Shown in pieces: positions 23,875 to 35,275 of a stretch of DNA of 64,000 nucleotides. The position numbers were made by a program, and so were the translations under genes. The notes beneath the pieces were generated by a model. That model saw only the letters and a program-made list of their open reading frames with translations. It made no database searches and had not been told where the DNA came from. Numbering within the stretch: the first letter of the stretch is position 1; each line of letters opens with the position of its first letter. The stretch is from Carposina sasakii (Eukaryota > Arthropoda > Insecta > Lepidoptera > Carposinidae), in contig CP053169.1 in NCBI GenBank assembly GCA_014607495.2, positions 10,416,001 to 10,480,000 of the forward strand, given 5' to 3'.

Positions 23875-24065
23875 ATACGGGGCTTCACTAGAATACATCA
23901 GCTGCATCTCCTTTCGTGCATGTCGCAAGAGTCCACCAAGTCGGTTGCTCTCTCAGATATAATGGGCTAGGAACTTGTTGCTGATCTACATTCGTCCCCC
24001 ACCCCGCTATGCTTAACGTAGCTGTGGAATTTCCTATATGAGCCTGCAGATCTTGCTACCTAATT
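23875..24065 (-). mobile_element. Unclassified interspersed repeat, family R1
   Basis: GGGGCTTCACTAGAATACAT and GCATGTCGCAAGAGTC recur as forward copies at 30000-30213, 45309-45515 and 63013-63118 and reverse copies at 43128-43355 and 54230-54355. Confidence 0.5.
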
Positions 24066-25431
24066 TAGGGAACAGTGCCGTGTGTATATGTATGTATATA
24101 AACACTAATTATTGCTTGCCCTAGTCTACCTTTTTTATTCCTAGTATGTGCTGGAATTCCATCCGCGTCAATGTTTGCGGTACGGTTGACATCAGTGTTT
24201 AATTCCGAGGGCAGGTCTCATTGTCCGCTCTACTTTCTTATCGAAGTGATGTCATGTCTTACATTCTTTAGTCCTAAATGGTGACATGTTATTAGACTAT
24301 CATCATCAGCTCTTATTTGAACTGTGGAGTTGATCGTTACTACGTTACTGCATTTCTATATCTCTGTCTGTAAGTTTTCTTGGCTAAAAGTTTTACATGA
24401 TTCGCTAAATCGGCGATTACTTGTTGTTTTATTAGCAAACAAATATTTATTATAAAATTTGTACAAATGTTATATAACACTCCATATAAGTGTTAAAACT
24501 ACATAATCGTGTTACATTCAGGGTAAATATAAGTACAAATTACATATACTAAGTATCGTTTATTTATTAAGAACATATACTTAAATAAATATTTATACGT
24601 CCTTACGTCTTGGCCGATTAAGAAATTTACTATGTGGAATGCCCCTGGTACATATTTGACCCCCCCATCAGGTTGTAGGACTTCAAAAAGACTATTTATC
24701 TAACTACATTTCGGGGAAAAATATGAAAGAATACGTACCTCAACCAGGCTCTGGGCTTTTCTTCATTTTCATAAGCTGCAACTGATAGTAGAGTCCTTAT
24801 ATACTTTACATAATGTATTCCAAAAATACGTAAGCCAAGCCATCTCCATAATTATATCGCTAATATATAACAAACATATGGTCGTACAGATAGACCTACA
24901 AAGCTCAAAAGGAAAAAACGTGAGAAAAAACTCTTGTTACTATTATTTACATCCACGAGGTTTTGCACAGTTTCCTAGTACCATTCACAAACCTACTACT
25001 ACATACATACTCAGACACTATAATTACATTAGTGAAAGAAGAAAAATGGCTAAGCCATATCCATATATTATACCGCAAAGTCACACAGTATTCGAGACAA
25101 AGCTCTTGTTAACATAATTTCAAAATTACTCACACTTCAAATAAGCGCTTGAACTTGAGTTCATCAACCCACCACTGTTTAATCTAGATTCCTTGTGAGT
25201 CTGTCCGTCATCGTGTTTGATCTTAAGCTTATCTGTTTAAACCATGTTTAAACTAACCCACATTTTTTCTAGTTGAATAATGTTTCTTGTAAGTGTATGT
25301 TTTGAATTAGTAATACTGCAGGTGGTTGCTTATCTAAGTTATATGCGAGTATGTGATACTCGTAGTCATGCGTTTTCCTTATTGAGGATTAGAGTTACTT
25401 TGACTTAAATCCAGTATCCGCAGCTAAAGCG

Positions 25432-25640
25432 GTGATAGCCTAATGGTGTAGACGTGCGCCTTGCACTCGGACGGCGTAGGTTCGATACCAGTCATGGGCA
25501 CCACTGAATTTATTGGTTACAGTTTTTATTATTCTAAAATTGGCACTAAGCTGTACCCGAGGCTGGCAGTCGGCCGTAAAAACAAACGCCAAATCATTAA
25601 CAATACCACTATAGCAATAGCACCGACCTATAAACAATGA
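25432..25640 (+). mobile_element. tRNA-derived SINE, relative of family C
   Basis: GGTGATAGCCTAATGGTGTAG (A box) and AGGTTCGATACCAGTCATGG (B box), then a body with CTGTACCCGAGGCTGGCAGT. Confidence 0.6.
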
Positions 25641-26067
25641 GATAAGGGCAAGAAGATGATGACAGCTCCAGTGTCTGATAGATAATGCAGTGTAAATGGA
25701 ATCAGGAGTGGTCTAGTAACTCTTCTCTCATGGTTATTCTTGATTTGATGCAATCTAAAAAGATTATAACTTTTTAGATTGCTTAGCAAGTTGGCAACAA
25801 CTAAAAGACGTTATGCGAAAAAGTGGTCTGGCCAAGTTCGGTCCTTTTTTTCGCCTAAACCGATAACGACCTTAAAATTGACCATCAGAGATGATAGACC
25901 CCAGTGTGTGGTCAGTGTGGTCGATCTACCACTGGATCAAGTAATTTAAAATATATTAGGAGCTCATAAACTTTTTTGCGCTTGAGTCTTGATTAGTTTA
26001 GTCCAGGATATTAAAAGCCAAAAGGTCGTATACCCGTTTTAGTAATAAAGTGGAGTATCCATCATCT

Positions 26068-26200
26068 TACCGGGATTAGTTCACTACTCATTCCCGCTAC
26101 TGCAACTCCTGTAAGCCTGGATCAATAGAGACGATCTGAAAAATATTGTAATGAAAGCATAGTAAATCCCGAGGGACCTAACAAGCGAGCTTAAAGTATT
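26068..26200. repeat. Second copy of the 19.9 kb unclassified repeat
   Basis: CGGGATTAGTTCACTACTCA, TGTAAGCCTGGATCAATAGA and CCTAACAAGCGAG match 19963-20070 in order. Confidence 0.45.
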
Positions 26201-26921
26201 TAAACTAGAAATAACAGAATGTGATGATATGTGAAGTAGTATTATGGTTAAATTAGGCACTAACAAACTAAGGGCAGATTTTTGTAAACGTCAGATAGCC
26301 TATCTGAAGAATAAAGTTGATGCTGTCTCTTCATGATCAAGTTTTAGAGAAAACCAGTTTGGAAAAATCGGCCTTTAATGATTATTCGAGTAGGTGGATA
26401 AATGAATGATTGGAGGGGATTCTAAAGGGATAAAATGGACAGGTGAACAGCGAGTACCCCAACGTAATGAATAATGGGCGTGACTATAGGTATAATATTT
26501 ATGTATGTATTAGACTACCTATATCTAGTAAGGATAATGTTTTTTCTGGCTTTGATACATTTTTCTATGGAATAGTAATTCTCAAACGAATTTTGATGAG
26601 GTTTTTGTAGTTGTCAGTAGCTGTTTCCCGCGACTCTACGTGGATGCATGTTATGAACAGTTTCAAACAAGTCCACTGTAATAATTTGTAAATAAGCCCG
26701 GTTTAATTAAGTCATGTATTAGTAAATATAAACATAATAGATCACGGATTATTAAACAAGATCGTCGAGCGTGCGCCCGCGCATGCAGTTACCTAGAACA
26801 TAGACAATAGCATAGATAATGAGATCATTTGATATCTAATCGATTACTGGGAACCATTTTCTAATTGCTTATCATTTACTATACAAATGTAGAAATTGTC
26901 TTGAGAAATAGAACTAGCTGT

Positions 26922-27085
26922 TGCCCGCGACTTCGTCCGCCTAGACTACAACTTATGTTTTTTCCGTACCTACTCCGAACTATACATATGTAGGCAAAAC
27001 TCCAAGAATATAGGTTGCGCAAATAAAGCGTGAAGTGGTAACAAATAAATAAACAAATAAACCTACTTTCGCGTTTATAATATTA
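26922..27085 (-). mobile_element. Helitron-type element, GCCCGCGACTTCGTCCGC subfamily
   Basis: ACTAGCTGTTGCCCGCGACTTCGTCCGC is the reverse complement of the classic LEP1-like 3' end (hairpin then CTAGT). The far end has TTCGCGTTTATAATATTAGT. Confidence 0.6.
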
Positions 27086-28163
27086 GTTTAGATAGTTGGG
27101 ATGATATCCGTATAGATTATTTATTTAAAGAATAATAATTTGTGAATCTTAATTTTAGTTGTTTATTCCAACCCAGTGAGTAGGCCAAATTTTAATCAAT
27201 GTTGTTTTATCTTTGCATTGTAGGTGCATAAAAGCTGCTCAATCTACCTATATTTTAAGTAAAAGTCAGAGCTGTATTGGTGAACATTGCTGATAGTTTT
27301 CGCAGCACAGTCTTTGACAGCGAAATAGTATGTCTTACCTCTAGCACCCTCTGGAAATTTACATAGTCGTAAGTGTTGTTCTCTAGTAGTTACATGGTCA
27401 ATGATCATAAGTTACGATGTTTGTAAAAAACTGTCACAGATTGTAAACAAACCGCTCATGTGTGACGGCTAATGAACTATGCACTCGTAGTGCAATGCGC
27501 ATAATGCAGGCAAACACTGTTTTACATGAGTGATAATGTTGAGTAACATGCATTTGATAAACACACAGAAAAGGTAGCACGGAAGTATGTAAACCGGCCG
27601 GCCTATCCTATGATGTACATATATCAAAGAAAGAACAATAAACAAACGAAGTCTTTACCTTTTCCACCAGAGTTATGTAAATGGCATGGCAGCTTCATCC
27701 TTACTATTTTGTGATGTTGATTCGGATCACTTTATTTTGGTCATTTGTTTGATGATATGAAATTTAAAAAGAACATTGATTTGAACATTGACCTATCTAC
27801 ATATCAGCATAGATAGAAACGAAATAAAATACACTGGATATAAGAAATGATCCCAAATCTTTTGTATTGGCATTATGTAAGCAATTTTAAGTAAATTAGA
27901 GAAAGGAAGTGTTTTTCGGAAATGCGTGTTGAGATTTTTATGTCACCATAATTATATCGGCATATATATGAAATTTCATCAGTGGGACAAGCACGAACCT
28001 CTCGATTGTCCATAACGCTATCGTTCAACTGTCATCTCACAGATTTACCTTGCGAGTCTTACATTACGGCGGCGCGTAAAAAGGTTTATGCTTACCCTAC
28101 AGTTTCTTCATATTCTTCAAGTCATCCCATAAATTTCCTCACAAAAACCCCTTTTTGTTGCAG

Positions 28164-28368
28164 AGTCAGTGATGCCAATCTAACAATGGCGAGCGCAGGC
28201 GCAGTGCTGCTGGAGGCCCGGCCCTTCCGGCCTTTCAAGTCCTCGGAGGAGTACCTCTATGCCATGAAGGAGGACCTGGCGGAGTGGCTGACGGTCCTCT
28301 ACCCTGAGCTGAGGGTTACTGCTGATAACTTCCTGGATAGATTGGATACTGGCGTCGCTCTGTGCACG
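28164..28368 (+). CDS. pigs: First coding exon of a GAS2-like (pickled eggs) cytoskeletal linker protein; partial gene
   Basis: GAS2-like proteins link actin filaments to microtubules through an N-terminal calponin-homology (CH) domain and a later GAS2 domain. The exon starts after the acceptor cccctttttgttgcag (28148-28163). Translation starts at ATG 28186 in a good context (A at -3, G at +4) and runs 61 codons to a consensus donor GTAAGT at 28369, leaving phase 0. The peptide contains [20 protein letters not shown] (about residues 13-32) followed by a leucine-rich CH helix and the end motif DTGVALCT. This matches the opening of the CH domain in vertebrate GAS2L1 and the fly pickled eggs protein. 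The exon is much richer in GC than its surroundings. The frame is open upstream of the acceptor, but that part is intron-like. The next exon should begin with the conserved His-Ala-Asn stretch, and I could not find it in this window. Family assignment is firm; orthology to pigs is likely. Confidence 0.9.
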
Positions 28369-29004
28369 GTAAGTCTTTAGTCATATTTAACATCATAAGA
28401 TTTCTGTGACTTGATCATGGGAACCAAATTAGCATAAGGTATAGGTGTTACCATAGGGTATCAGGTGACACGTTTTTGATGTAGGTAAATGAGGTTTCTC
28501 TCGATATATCTCTATCTAAGTGATTTAAAGGTTGGATTTTTTCTTCTTCCCTTTAAAGTGTATTCTATTCGTAGTTCGAAAAATGAAATAACGACACAAT
28601 ATAATGGGAAACCACGTAATAATCGTTTAAAATGTAATCGCATATGTAGGTTATCGCCATTTGTCGCACCTTCGGGAGTTTCCTATGTTAACTACAGCTA
28701 GGGTCTCCACTGGTCTGTTTGTAAAACATAACTTTAAATAAAAGCAGTAAGATATGTAGAGATTTATAATTAAGTTTATTAGTTTATAATCTTCTTCTAC
28801 TTCATCTACTTTACCCAGAAGACTTAGAGATTTGTTGAAAATTTGAGGTTGCAAATCTTTGAGCTCTGTTATGCTTGTGTATCAGCATCGTAGTTTAAAT
28901 TGGAGAAACCTTTATCACTAAACTTGGTTCTCCAGATTAGTGAAACTCACCAGGGAGCAAACACGAATTTTTTTACGCTCACAACCCTTGACAATGTGAC
29001 CATA

Positions 29005-29060
29005 ATGGTGTCTCCTGGGGATGGCCTACGTCCAGCAGTGGACCACATAGCTGATGTGTC
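29005..29060 (+). mobile_element. RTE-type LINE 3' end remnant
   Basis: GGGGATGGCCTACGTCCAGCAGTGGAC without an (ATG)n tail. Confidence 0.5.
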
Positions 29061-29286
29061 TGTGTAATTTATAAAATTGTATTTTATTTGTGAAGCATTC
29101 TCACCAAAACTACATGTAATTCGACTAACAATGCAAACAGCGACCCTACTTCATCAATATCAGTTAGTGCTGCCATATCTTTTATCGCTGATGATAATAT
29201 TTATTGGCCTCTTTCTACGCTGATAAGTGTATCGAGTATCGACTGTAGTAGTGTAGTATTATTTGTTATCACTGGCATATTTTATT

Positions 29287-29508
29287 CAAAATTATTAATA
29301 AAGAAATGGAAAAAATTCCTCACGCGGGTGGGAATCGAACCCACGACCTCTGCATTCCGCGCCAGCGCTCTTACCACTGAGCCACCGGGTCAATTGGTCG
29401 GATGACGAATTTTACCATGTCTTTTTGAAATTACATTATTGGAAACGTTATTTTTTCATCCCGATAGCTATACATAAGCCAAATCTCGGCAAACAAAGCT
29501 GAATCCGA
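29287..29508 (-). mobile_element. tRNA-derived SINE, family A
   Basis: GTGGGAATCGAACCCACGAC and CACTGAGCCACCGGGTC are the reversed B and A boxes. The distal CAAATCTCGGCAAACAAAGC is also in the 42.4 kb copy, so this copy is close to full length. Confidence 0.75.
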
Positions 29509-29511
29509 ATT

Positions 29512-29956
29512 TTATTCACTTTCGAGCCTTTTTTCGTTTTTATTAACTTACGAGCCTTTTTTCGTTTTTATTCACTTTCGAGCCTTTTTTCGTTTTTATT
29601 CACTTTCGAGCCTTTTTCCGTTTTTATTTACTTTCGAGCCTTTTTTCGTTTTAATCACTTTCGAGCCTTTTTTCGTTTTTATTTACTTTCGAGCCTTTTT
29701 TCGTTTTAATCACTTTCGAGCCTTTTTTCGTTTTTATTTACTTTCGAGCCCTTTTTCGTTTTTATTCACTTTCGAGCCTTTTTTCGTTTTTATTCACTTT
29801 CGAGCCTTTTTTCGTTTTTATTCAATTTCGAGCCTTTTTTCGTTTTTATTCACTTTCGAGCCTTTTTTCGTTTTTATTCTCTTTCGAGCCTTTTTTCGTT
29901 TTTATTTACTTTCGAGCCTTTTTTCGTTTTTATTCACTTTCGAGCCTTTTTTCGTT
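29512..29956. repeat. Minisatellite, 28 bp unit, 16 copies
   Basis: The unit core CTTTCGAGCCTTTTTTCG is followed by TTTTATT(C/T)A. I count 16 copies. Most are 28 bp, and a few with TTTTAATCA are about two bases shorter. It begins directly beyond the SINE at 29287-29508. Confidence 0.95.
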
Positions 29957-29999
29957 CGACGTTAAATAGTTTCCAAACTACTAAATAGGTACATACACG

Positions 30000-30213
30000 C
30001 ACGGCTGTGTTTCCGGAATGGGATGGTCAGAACTGCAAGATTGTAAAGGAGATCATACAGCCACGTTTCGCATAGCGGGGACAGATGTAAATGATCAGTG
30101 ACAAGTTGCTAACTTATCGCCTGAGAGAATGCCCGAGTTCCTTAGTCGACTCTTACGACATGCACGGTGGGATACAGCTGATGTGTTCTAGTGAAGCCCC
30201 GCATCAGCACAGC
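30000..30213 (+). mobile_element. Family R1 repeat
   Basis: CGGCTGTGTTTCCGGAATGG ... GTCGACTCTTACGACATGCA ... TGATGTGTTCTAGTGAAGCC, the fullest copy with 45309-45515. Confidence 0.55.
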
Positions 30214-30759
30214 ACTGCAAGATGTAAAAAAATTACAGCCTACGTTTACGGGTAACATTAACGTATTCCATGAAAGCACCACTCATGAAAGCTATGCCTA
30301 TCGCTGCATGTAACAAACTTTGATATTATTTATTTGGCTGCTTATAATAATCATTACTTTTACGCAATTACAATATATTAACAACATCCTTTACTAAATA
30401 TTTCGGCCCATAGAGAGATAATTTCAGAATCATTTAATTCCGCTTTCACCGCGTACGGATGCGACGGCCATGTTTATTATTTGTCACCTGTCACTCAGCT
30501 GTCAAACGTGCTTACTAGAAATCACTTGACGAGTGATTAGCGTGAGAAGCGACTACTGTTTAATCCAAGTTTAAATATATTAGATTGGGTTTGCAAATAT
30601 TTATTTTTGGAATGTTTTCTTGTCTTCTCGTATTCGCTATTCATGTGTCTCTAATGGTATTTAATCGATGTTTAGTCTTGGTCAAACGTGACTGTGGGAT
30701 CTTCTTTTACGACTTGTTTTAGCTACCCTATTTCGGGAACACAGTCGTGTGTATAGGTA

Positions 30760-30974
30760 TACAGGGTGTAACGGAAGTGTTAAGCGAAAAGCTATGGAGA
30801 ACCTATTTCCAAAATTTGAGACCCGAAATCGCATGTTTATTTTTCAAGATTGTATGAACATTCCTGAGTTGTTTAGGGATTATCCATGCTATATGGAAAA
30901 ATAAACATGCAATTTCGAGTCTGAAATTTTGTGGGTAGGTTCCGCTTAACATACCCCTTTTGTTACACCCTGTA
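30760..30974. mobile_element. CAGGGTGTAAC MITE, internally deleted
   Basis: TA-CAGGGTGTAACG and TGTTACACCCTG-TA termini are intact. About 50 bp are missing relative to 8437-8700, mostly the AAGCTATGTAAATAGCCCAC region. Confidence 0.8.
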
Positions 30975-31464
30975 TAGTGTATTACTATCAAGTTCCTTTA
31001 TATAATAAGTGTAATAAATAAGTGTTAACTTTCTTTGCAATTCTGAAAAAAGAGGTTGAGAATTCTAGAGTACATATTTGGTTTTCTACTAAGAAAAGAC
31101 TTCTTATATAAAACTCTACCTAGGTACTATTTCAAAATGAAATCTAACACGATTCTAGGGTTAGCAAAGACCTATTTTATGCAACATTCATTTATAGGTA
31201 GCTATATCTAACTTTTAACATGTTACATAGGTACATAATGTAATTAGATAGTACGCTCACAATTTAATTAATTTTGATGCAATAATGAATACAGTAAATA
31301 AAGCTGCGATTGAATTCACTGATATTATGACAAACAGGTGTCTTACGTTCATACATAACATTATGTTTTTGTGTGTATCTTATCTATGTAATTATTTCCT
31401 TCCGTCAACATCATCATGTTATATTATATTAAATTAATTAAAATTGTGTTGCAAAGGGATTATA

Positions 31465-31895
31465 AATATAACTGTTGCCCGCGACTTCGTTCGCGTGGAC
31501 TACAGAATGTAGTGAACGTCCTTTTCTGCCACTCCCAACTTTATGTACTTTTGCAAAATTTCAAAAAGATTAATACATACATACATAAAAATCACGCCTC
31601 TTTCCCGGAGGGGTAGGCAGAGATCACGGATCTCTATTTACTACGATCCTGACACACCTCTTTCGCTTCATCTACTTTCATGATATTCTTCATGCACGCT
31701 CGTCGGTTTAGGGTACTCGTTTTCTCTAGAATTTCACCAATTTGATCGGTGAAGGTCCGGCGAGGTCTTCCCCTTCCATCCACTCTTCCGTTGTACATTT
31801 TCTTTGTCAGTCTAAAGGATTAATTCAGTAAATAAAGCGTAAAAAGAAAAAATAAATAAACATATTTTCGCATTTATAAATAGACATTAGATGGC
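31465..31895 (-). mobile_element. Helitron-type element interrupted by an RTE fragment
   Basis: TGTTGCCCGCGACTTCGTTC at the left and AATAAAGCGTAAAAAG...TTTTCGCATTTATAAATAG at the right (31820-31885) correspond to consecutive parts of the 26922-27085 copy. The RTE piece lies between. Confidence 0.5.
31570..31812 (-). mobile_element. RTE-type LINE C-terminal fragment
   Basis: The minus strand encodes NGRVDGRGRPRRTFTDQI, then Asn-Arg-Arg-Ala-Cys-Met-Lys and VCQDRSK, a stop, and a Ser-Ala-Tyr-Pro remnant, matching the C-terminus of a widespread Lepidoptera RTE-like LINE. It ends in (ATGT)n. Confidence 0.65.
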
Positions 31896-32617
31896 ATTGG
31901 GACACGTAGGTATTGTATAAGTTTTCTATGCCTTTTTCCTGCAGTTATGATTAAATTTTTATTCTCATAGTTATCAACCCTAACCAGTATTTGTTTAAAA
32001 AGCAGTTTTTTGTATGCTCCACGGCCGGTTTCACCACGAATATTGACATCTATCTAAACGGCTGTCAGATTATTCGCAAGGCCCACTATTTTGAAACACA
32101 TGTAATTATAAAATTAATTATTCCGCACATGATTTCAATCTAATTATTACATGTTGGATCGCTAGTTAGTTATTTAGGCTGAGATTATCTATTAGACATC
32201 GTTTAGTTTTGACTTTGAGCATTTAGATAAATTATTTTGACATTAAGGTACCTACTTACTTACGTAACGAGGTTTATTAATTCCACTTCATTATATTGAA
32301 AATAGATTTAGGTTGGCATATTATTTTCCTCGCAAAGTGCATTTAGGTAACTACCTAGACATAGATACTAGTAAATATAAATAACAAAATTATAATAACT
32401 AAATTTATTGTTCTTATATTTATTACCTAAATATGTAATTCTATAACTTATTTTTATCATTGTACCTAATATTTTTATTTTTAATATAGTAACTTTGAGC
32501 AACAATATAACATGACTTTTAATACTTAATTACCTTATTTATGTAAGTTAATATACATCTACGAGTAAAAAGTGTTTTTTTATTTTAATTCACTAGGTAC
32601 ATAAGGAACATATCTAC

Positions 32618-32840
32618 TTACTAGTGGACGCCCGCGACTCCGTCCGCGTGGACTGCAGAAAAAACAAAATGTCGAAATTATCCGGTATTAAAACTTTTTC
32701 CCGGGATAAAAAGTAGCCTATATGTTAAGTGGGACCTGTCACAATATATTCCTGAAAACTGTATCGAAATCAGTCCAGCCGTTTCTGAGATTAGCGTGCA
32801 CAAACATCGATCCATTACAATTTTATAAAATGTATAGAAG
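32618..32840 (-). mobile_element. Helitron-type (LEP1-like) element
   Basis: Begins ACTAGTGGACGCCCGCGACT (reverse of hairpin plus CTAG-T) and contains CCCGGGATAAAAAGTAGCCT and GTGGGACCTGTCACAATATA. The 5' terminal part is shortened. Confidence 0.65.
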
Positions 32841-33148
32841 ATAAAGTAAGGACAACTTGCACAAACTGCTTGTTCCGGCTGTAATATTAGACGTCAGCGT
32901 CATTAAAATTAGGAAGTTCAAGAGCTGAGAGTGATGTTAAGAAATTATTATTGAGCGTTTCAAATAAATATTCAGTTTTCTTGCTTTGAAAATTTACAAA
33001 ATTCTTAATAGTACCATAAGTTACAATCTCCAATCATTGTTTGAAGAAATTTACGAAACCACTGTTTAGTGAGGATACGATAACTTGAGTGGGTACAGAC
33101 GACAAATTGTATAAAGTAAACTCTCGAACCTTTTACATGTAAATTAGT

Positions 33149-33408
33149 AAGGACGGCCGATTGGTGTAGTTGGTAGTGGCCCTGCCTGCGACGCCATAGG
33201 TTTCGTTGGGTTCGAATCCCGGTAGGTGCAAACATCGATGTGATGAATATCGATATTTGTTTCCGAGTCATGGATGTTTATATACTTATCTATGTATTTA
33301 TATACCGTTGCTTAGTACCCACGACACAAGACCTTAGGGATCTTAGTGTGAGACTAGGTCAATGTGTTGTGAAGTGTGTGAATATTTATTTATTTATTAT
33401 TATTATTA
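33149..33408 (+). mobile_element. tRNA-derived SINE, family B
   Basis: A box TTGGTGTAGTTGGTAGTGG and B box GGGTTCGAATCCCGG (33213 on). The body has CGAGTCATGGATGTTTATA and TACCCACGACACAAGACCTT, with a TTATTATTATT tail. Confidence 0.8.
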
Positions 33409-33653
33409 ACTATAGGTTGTTGTGGCGGCGCCGACGTGAAAGTTTGCGTGAATGTGAAGACATTTACGTGTTTGATACATCATACAAAAACTGAACTGCT
33501 GAACTGATCAGCTAGTAATTAGTGCTCATCTACAACACCGAGAAATGCTGTAACCAAACGTCTGTAACATAATGTGTACGGTAAAATGCTGTGTAAAACT
33601 CTTCCGTTACTGAGTAACAAACGCATAGCCATAACTGCAGAGGCTATTCCTTG

Positions 33654-33666
33654 GAAAATTCTAGAA
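33654..33666. promoter_or_regulatory. Heat-shock-element-like motif
   Basis: GAAaaTTCtaGAA is a perfect three-unit match to the HSE consensus. There is no gene start nearby, and one such match is expected by chance at this scale. Confidence 0.15.
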
Positions 33667-34100
33667 GAAATTTCACTGAGATGTAATTGGAGTCTGAGTG
33701 ACGGATTAAAATGATTTTATCTTTCAAAATAAATAACATATAGTATGTTTTGTAAGTATATTTAGCAGCGTTGCGGCCTGTGCATTGCGACAAGCCTAAC
33801 CGAGGCTCTAACAATTACCACATACCGACTAATTCAAGGTCCCCCAAACATGGCGCATCCGATACCTATCGGAATGGCAACTTTTATTAACAATTTTGCT
33901 AACTAATTGCCGGTTGAGCAATCCGTTTTTATTATTTAGTTGATGGCAATCGGGTCGGCAAGTTTTAATTTATTTTTCAGTTAGACAAGGCTAGAATATC
34001 CGGATTTATGCTCAGTATATTACATTGCTGAAACATAATTGAATTATTACGCCCATAAAATGATAATTTTCTTATTACAGTTTGTTTAATATATAAATAT

Positions 34101-34306
34101 TCTCACACTTCACAACACATTGACCTAGTCCCACACTAAGATCCCTAAGGTCTTGTGTCGTGGGTACTAAGCAACGGTATATAAATACAAGTATCAAACA
34201 TCCATGACTCGGAAACAAACATCAATGTTTGCACCTACCGGGATTCGAACCCAGGACCTATGGCGTCGCAGGCAGGGCCACTACCAACTACACCAATCGG
34301 CCGTCA
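34101..34306 (-). mobile_element. tRNA-derived SINE, family B
   Basis: Reverse copy of 33149-33408: CCGGGATTCGAACCCAGGAC (B box) and CAACTACACCAATCGGCCGTC (A box). Confidence 0.8.
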
Positions 34307-34845
34307 CTGATTGTTTTAAGAGCGTTTATCTGCTTACAAGTCGTTGGAACCAAAATCATCCGCCAAGATTACCTCCAGGATGAGGTACCTACCTACATAA
34401 AAGGAAACAATGGATGCATCTAATATTTTTGGAAAATCAATGGAACTCGTGATTCCCAGGCCAACAAAAAACTTAAATTACTATTGTTATGTTCCTAAAG
34501 CCGACCTGACTTGACTGTAATTACCTATTAAACTGAAGGGTCGTCAAATAAATTCGAAAATGTATGTTTTATTGATGATTATTATTTGAGATAGATAGGT
34601 AGGTAAATGTTTATTACGATGAATAATATTATATTATATTATAATAATAATTGCCCGTAATTTTTATTACAATATGGACTGTATTCAGTGAAGCAGATGA
34701 GTCATTATGAAACTAATAAGCAATAATTACTAAAAAGGAAATAACGCACTTATAGATAGCTTTTTTAGTTTTTTTTTTTAAATCTAAGGAAATGCATGGA
34801 ATGTAGTCCACAAGCCTATGATAATAAGACTTCTGGAATATGTGG

Positions 34846-35275
34846 TTGAGACTCTTCCATTTCGTTAAAATTCTTTTAGATTCTATCTTTGCTCTTTTGC
34901 TATGCAATGACCATATCACTAAATAGGTACACTAAAGAGCCATTAGATCAAATATAAAACGGAATGAATAGAAATTTTGAAAATTATAATTACGAAAACA
35001 AATATCTATTATATTCGTATATACTCGTGTAATGTCGTTACATTCGCGCTCATGTGTCTACTGCGATAGTACCGCGCGTTCCGACGCGTTCGCATTCCGT
35101 CTCGCTCACTTATTCTTATCTTCGCCATTATTCCGGATATAATATGGTAACTTTCTTTAACATATCCACCTATGTATTTGTGTCCGGAGTTACCCGTTAT
35201 GTCTAGTTGAGACTCTTCCATTTCGTTACTTCGTTTAATCTATCTTTGCTCTTTTGCTATAGTCATTGGTCATAT
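34846..35275. repeat. Direct repeat pair flanking the left inverted arm
   Basis: GTTGAGACTCTTCCATTTCG with TATCTTTGCTCTTTTGCTAT occurs at 34846-34912 and again at 35200-35265. Confidence 0.65.

Larger units (their letters stand above)
13905..28163 (+). other. Putative first intron of the GAS2-like gene
   Basis: AT-rich DNA between the putative leader exon and the coding exon. It contains no convincing coding sequence. The stretches 13905-16320, 16605-18090, 18160-19255, 24070-25430 and 27090-28140 show nothing beyond AT-rich sequence and short simple runs. The remainder is repeats listed separately. Confidence 0.35.

Noticed and set aside
33654..33666. Heat-shock element as a functional site
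   Set aside because: About one match per window of this size is expected by chance, and no gene start is near.
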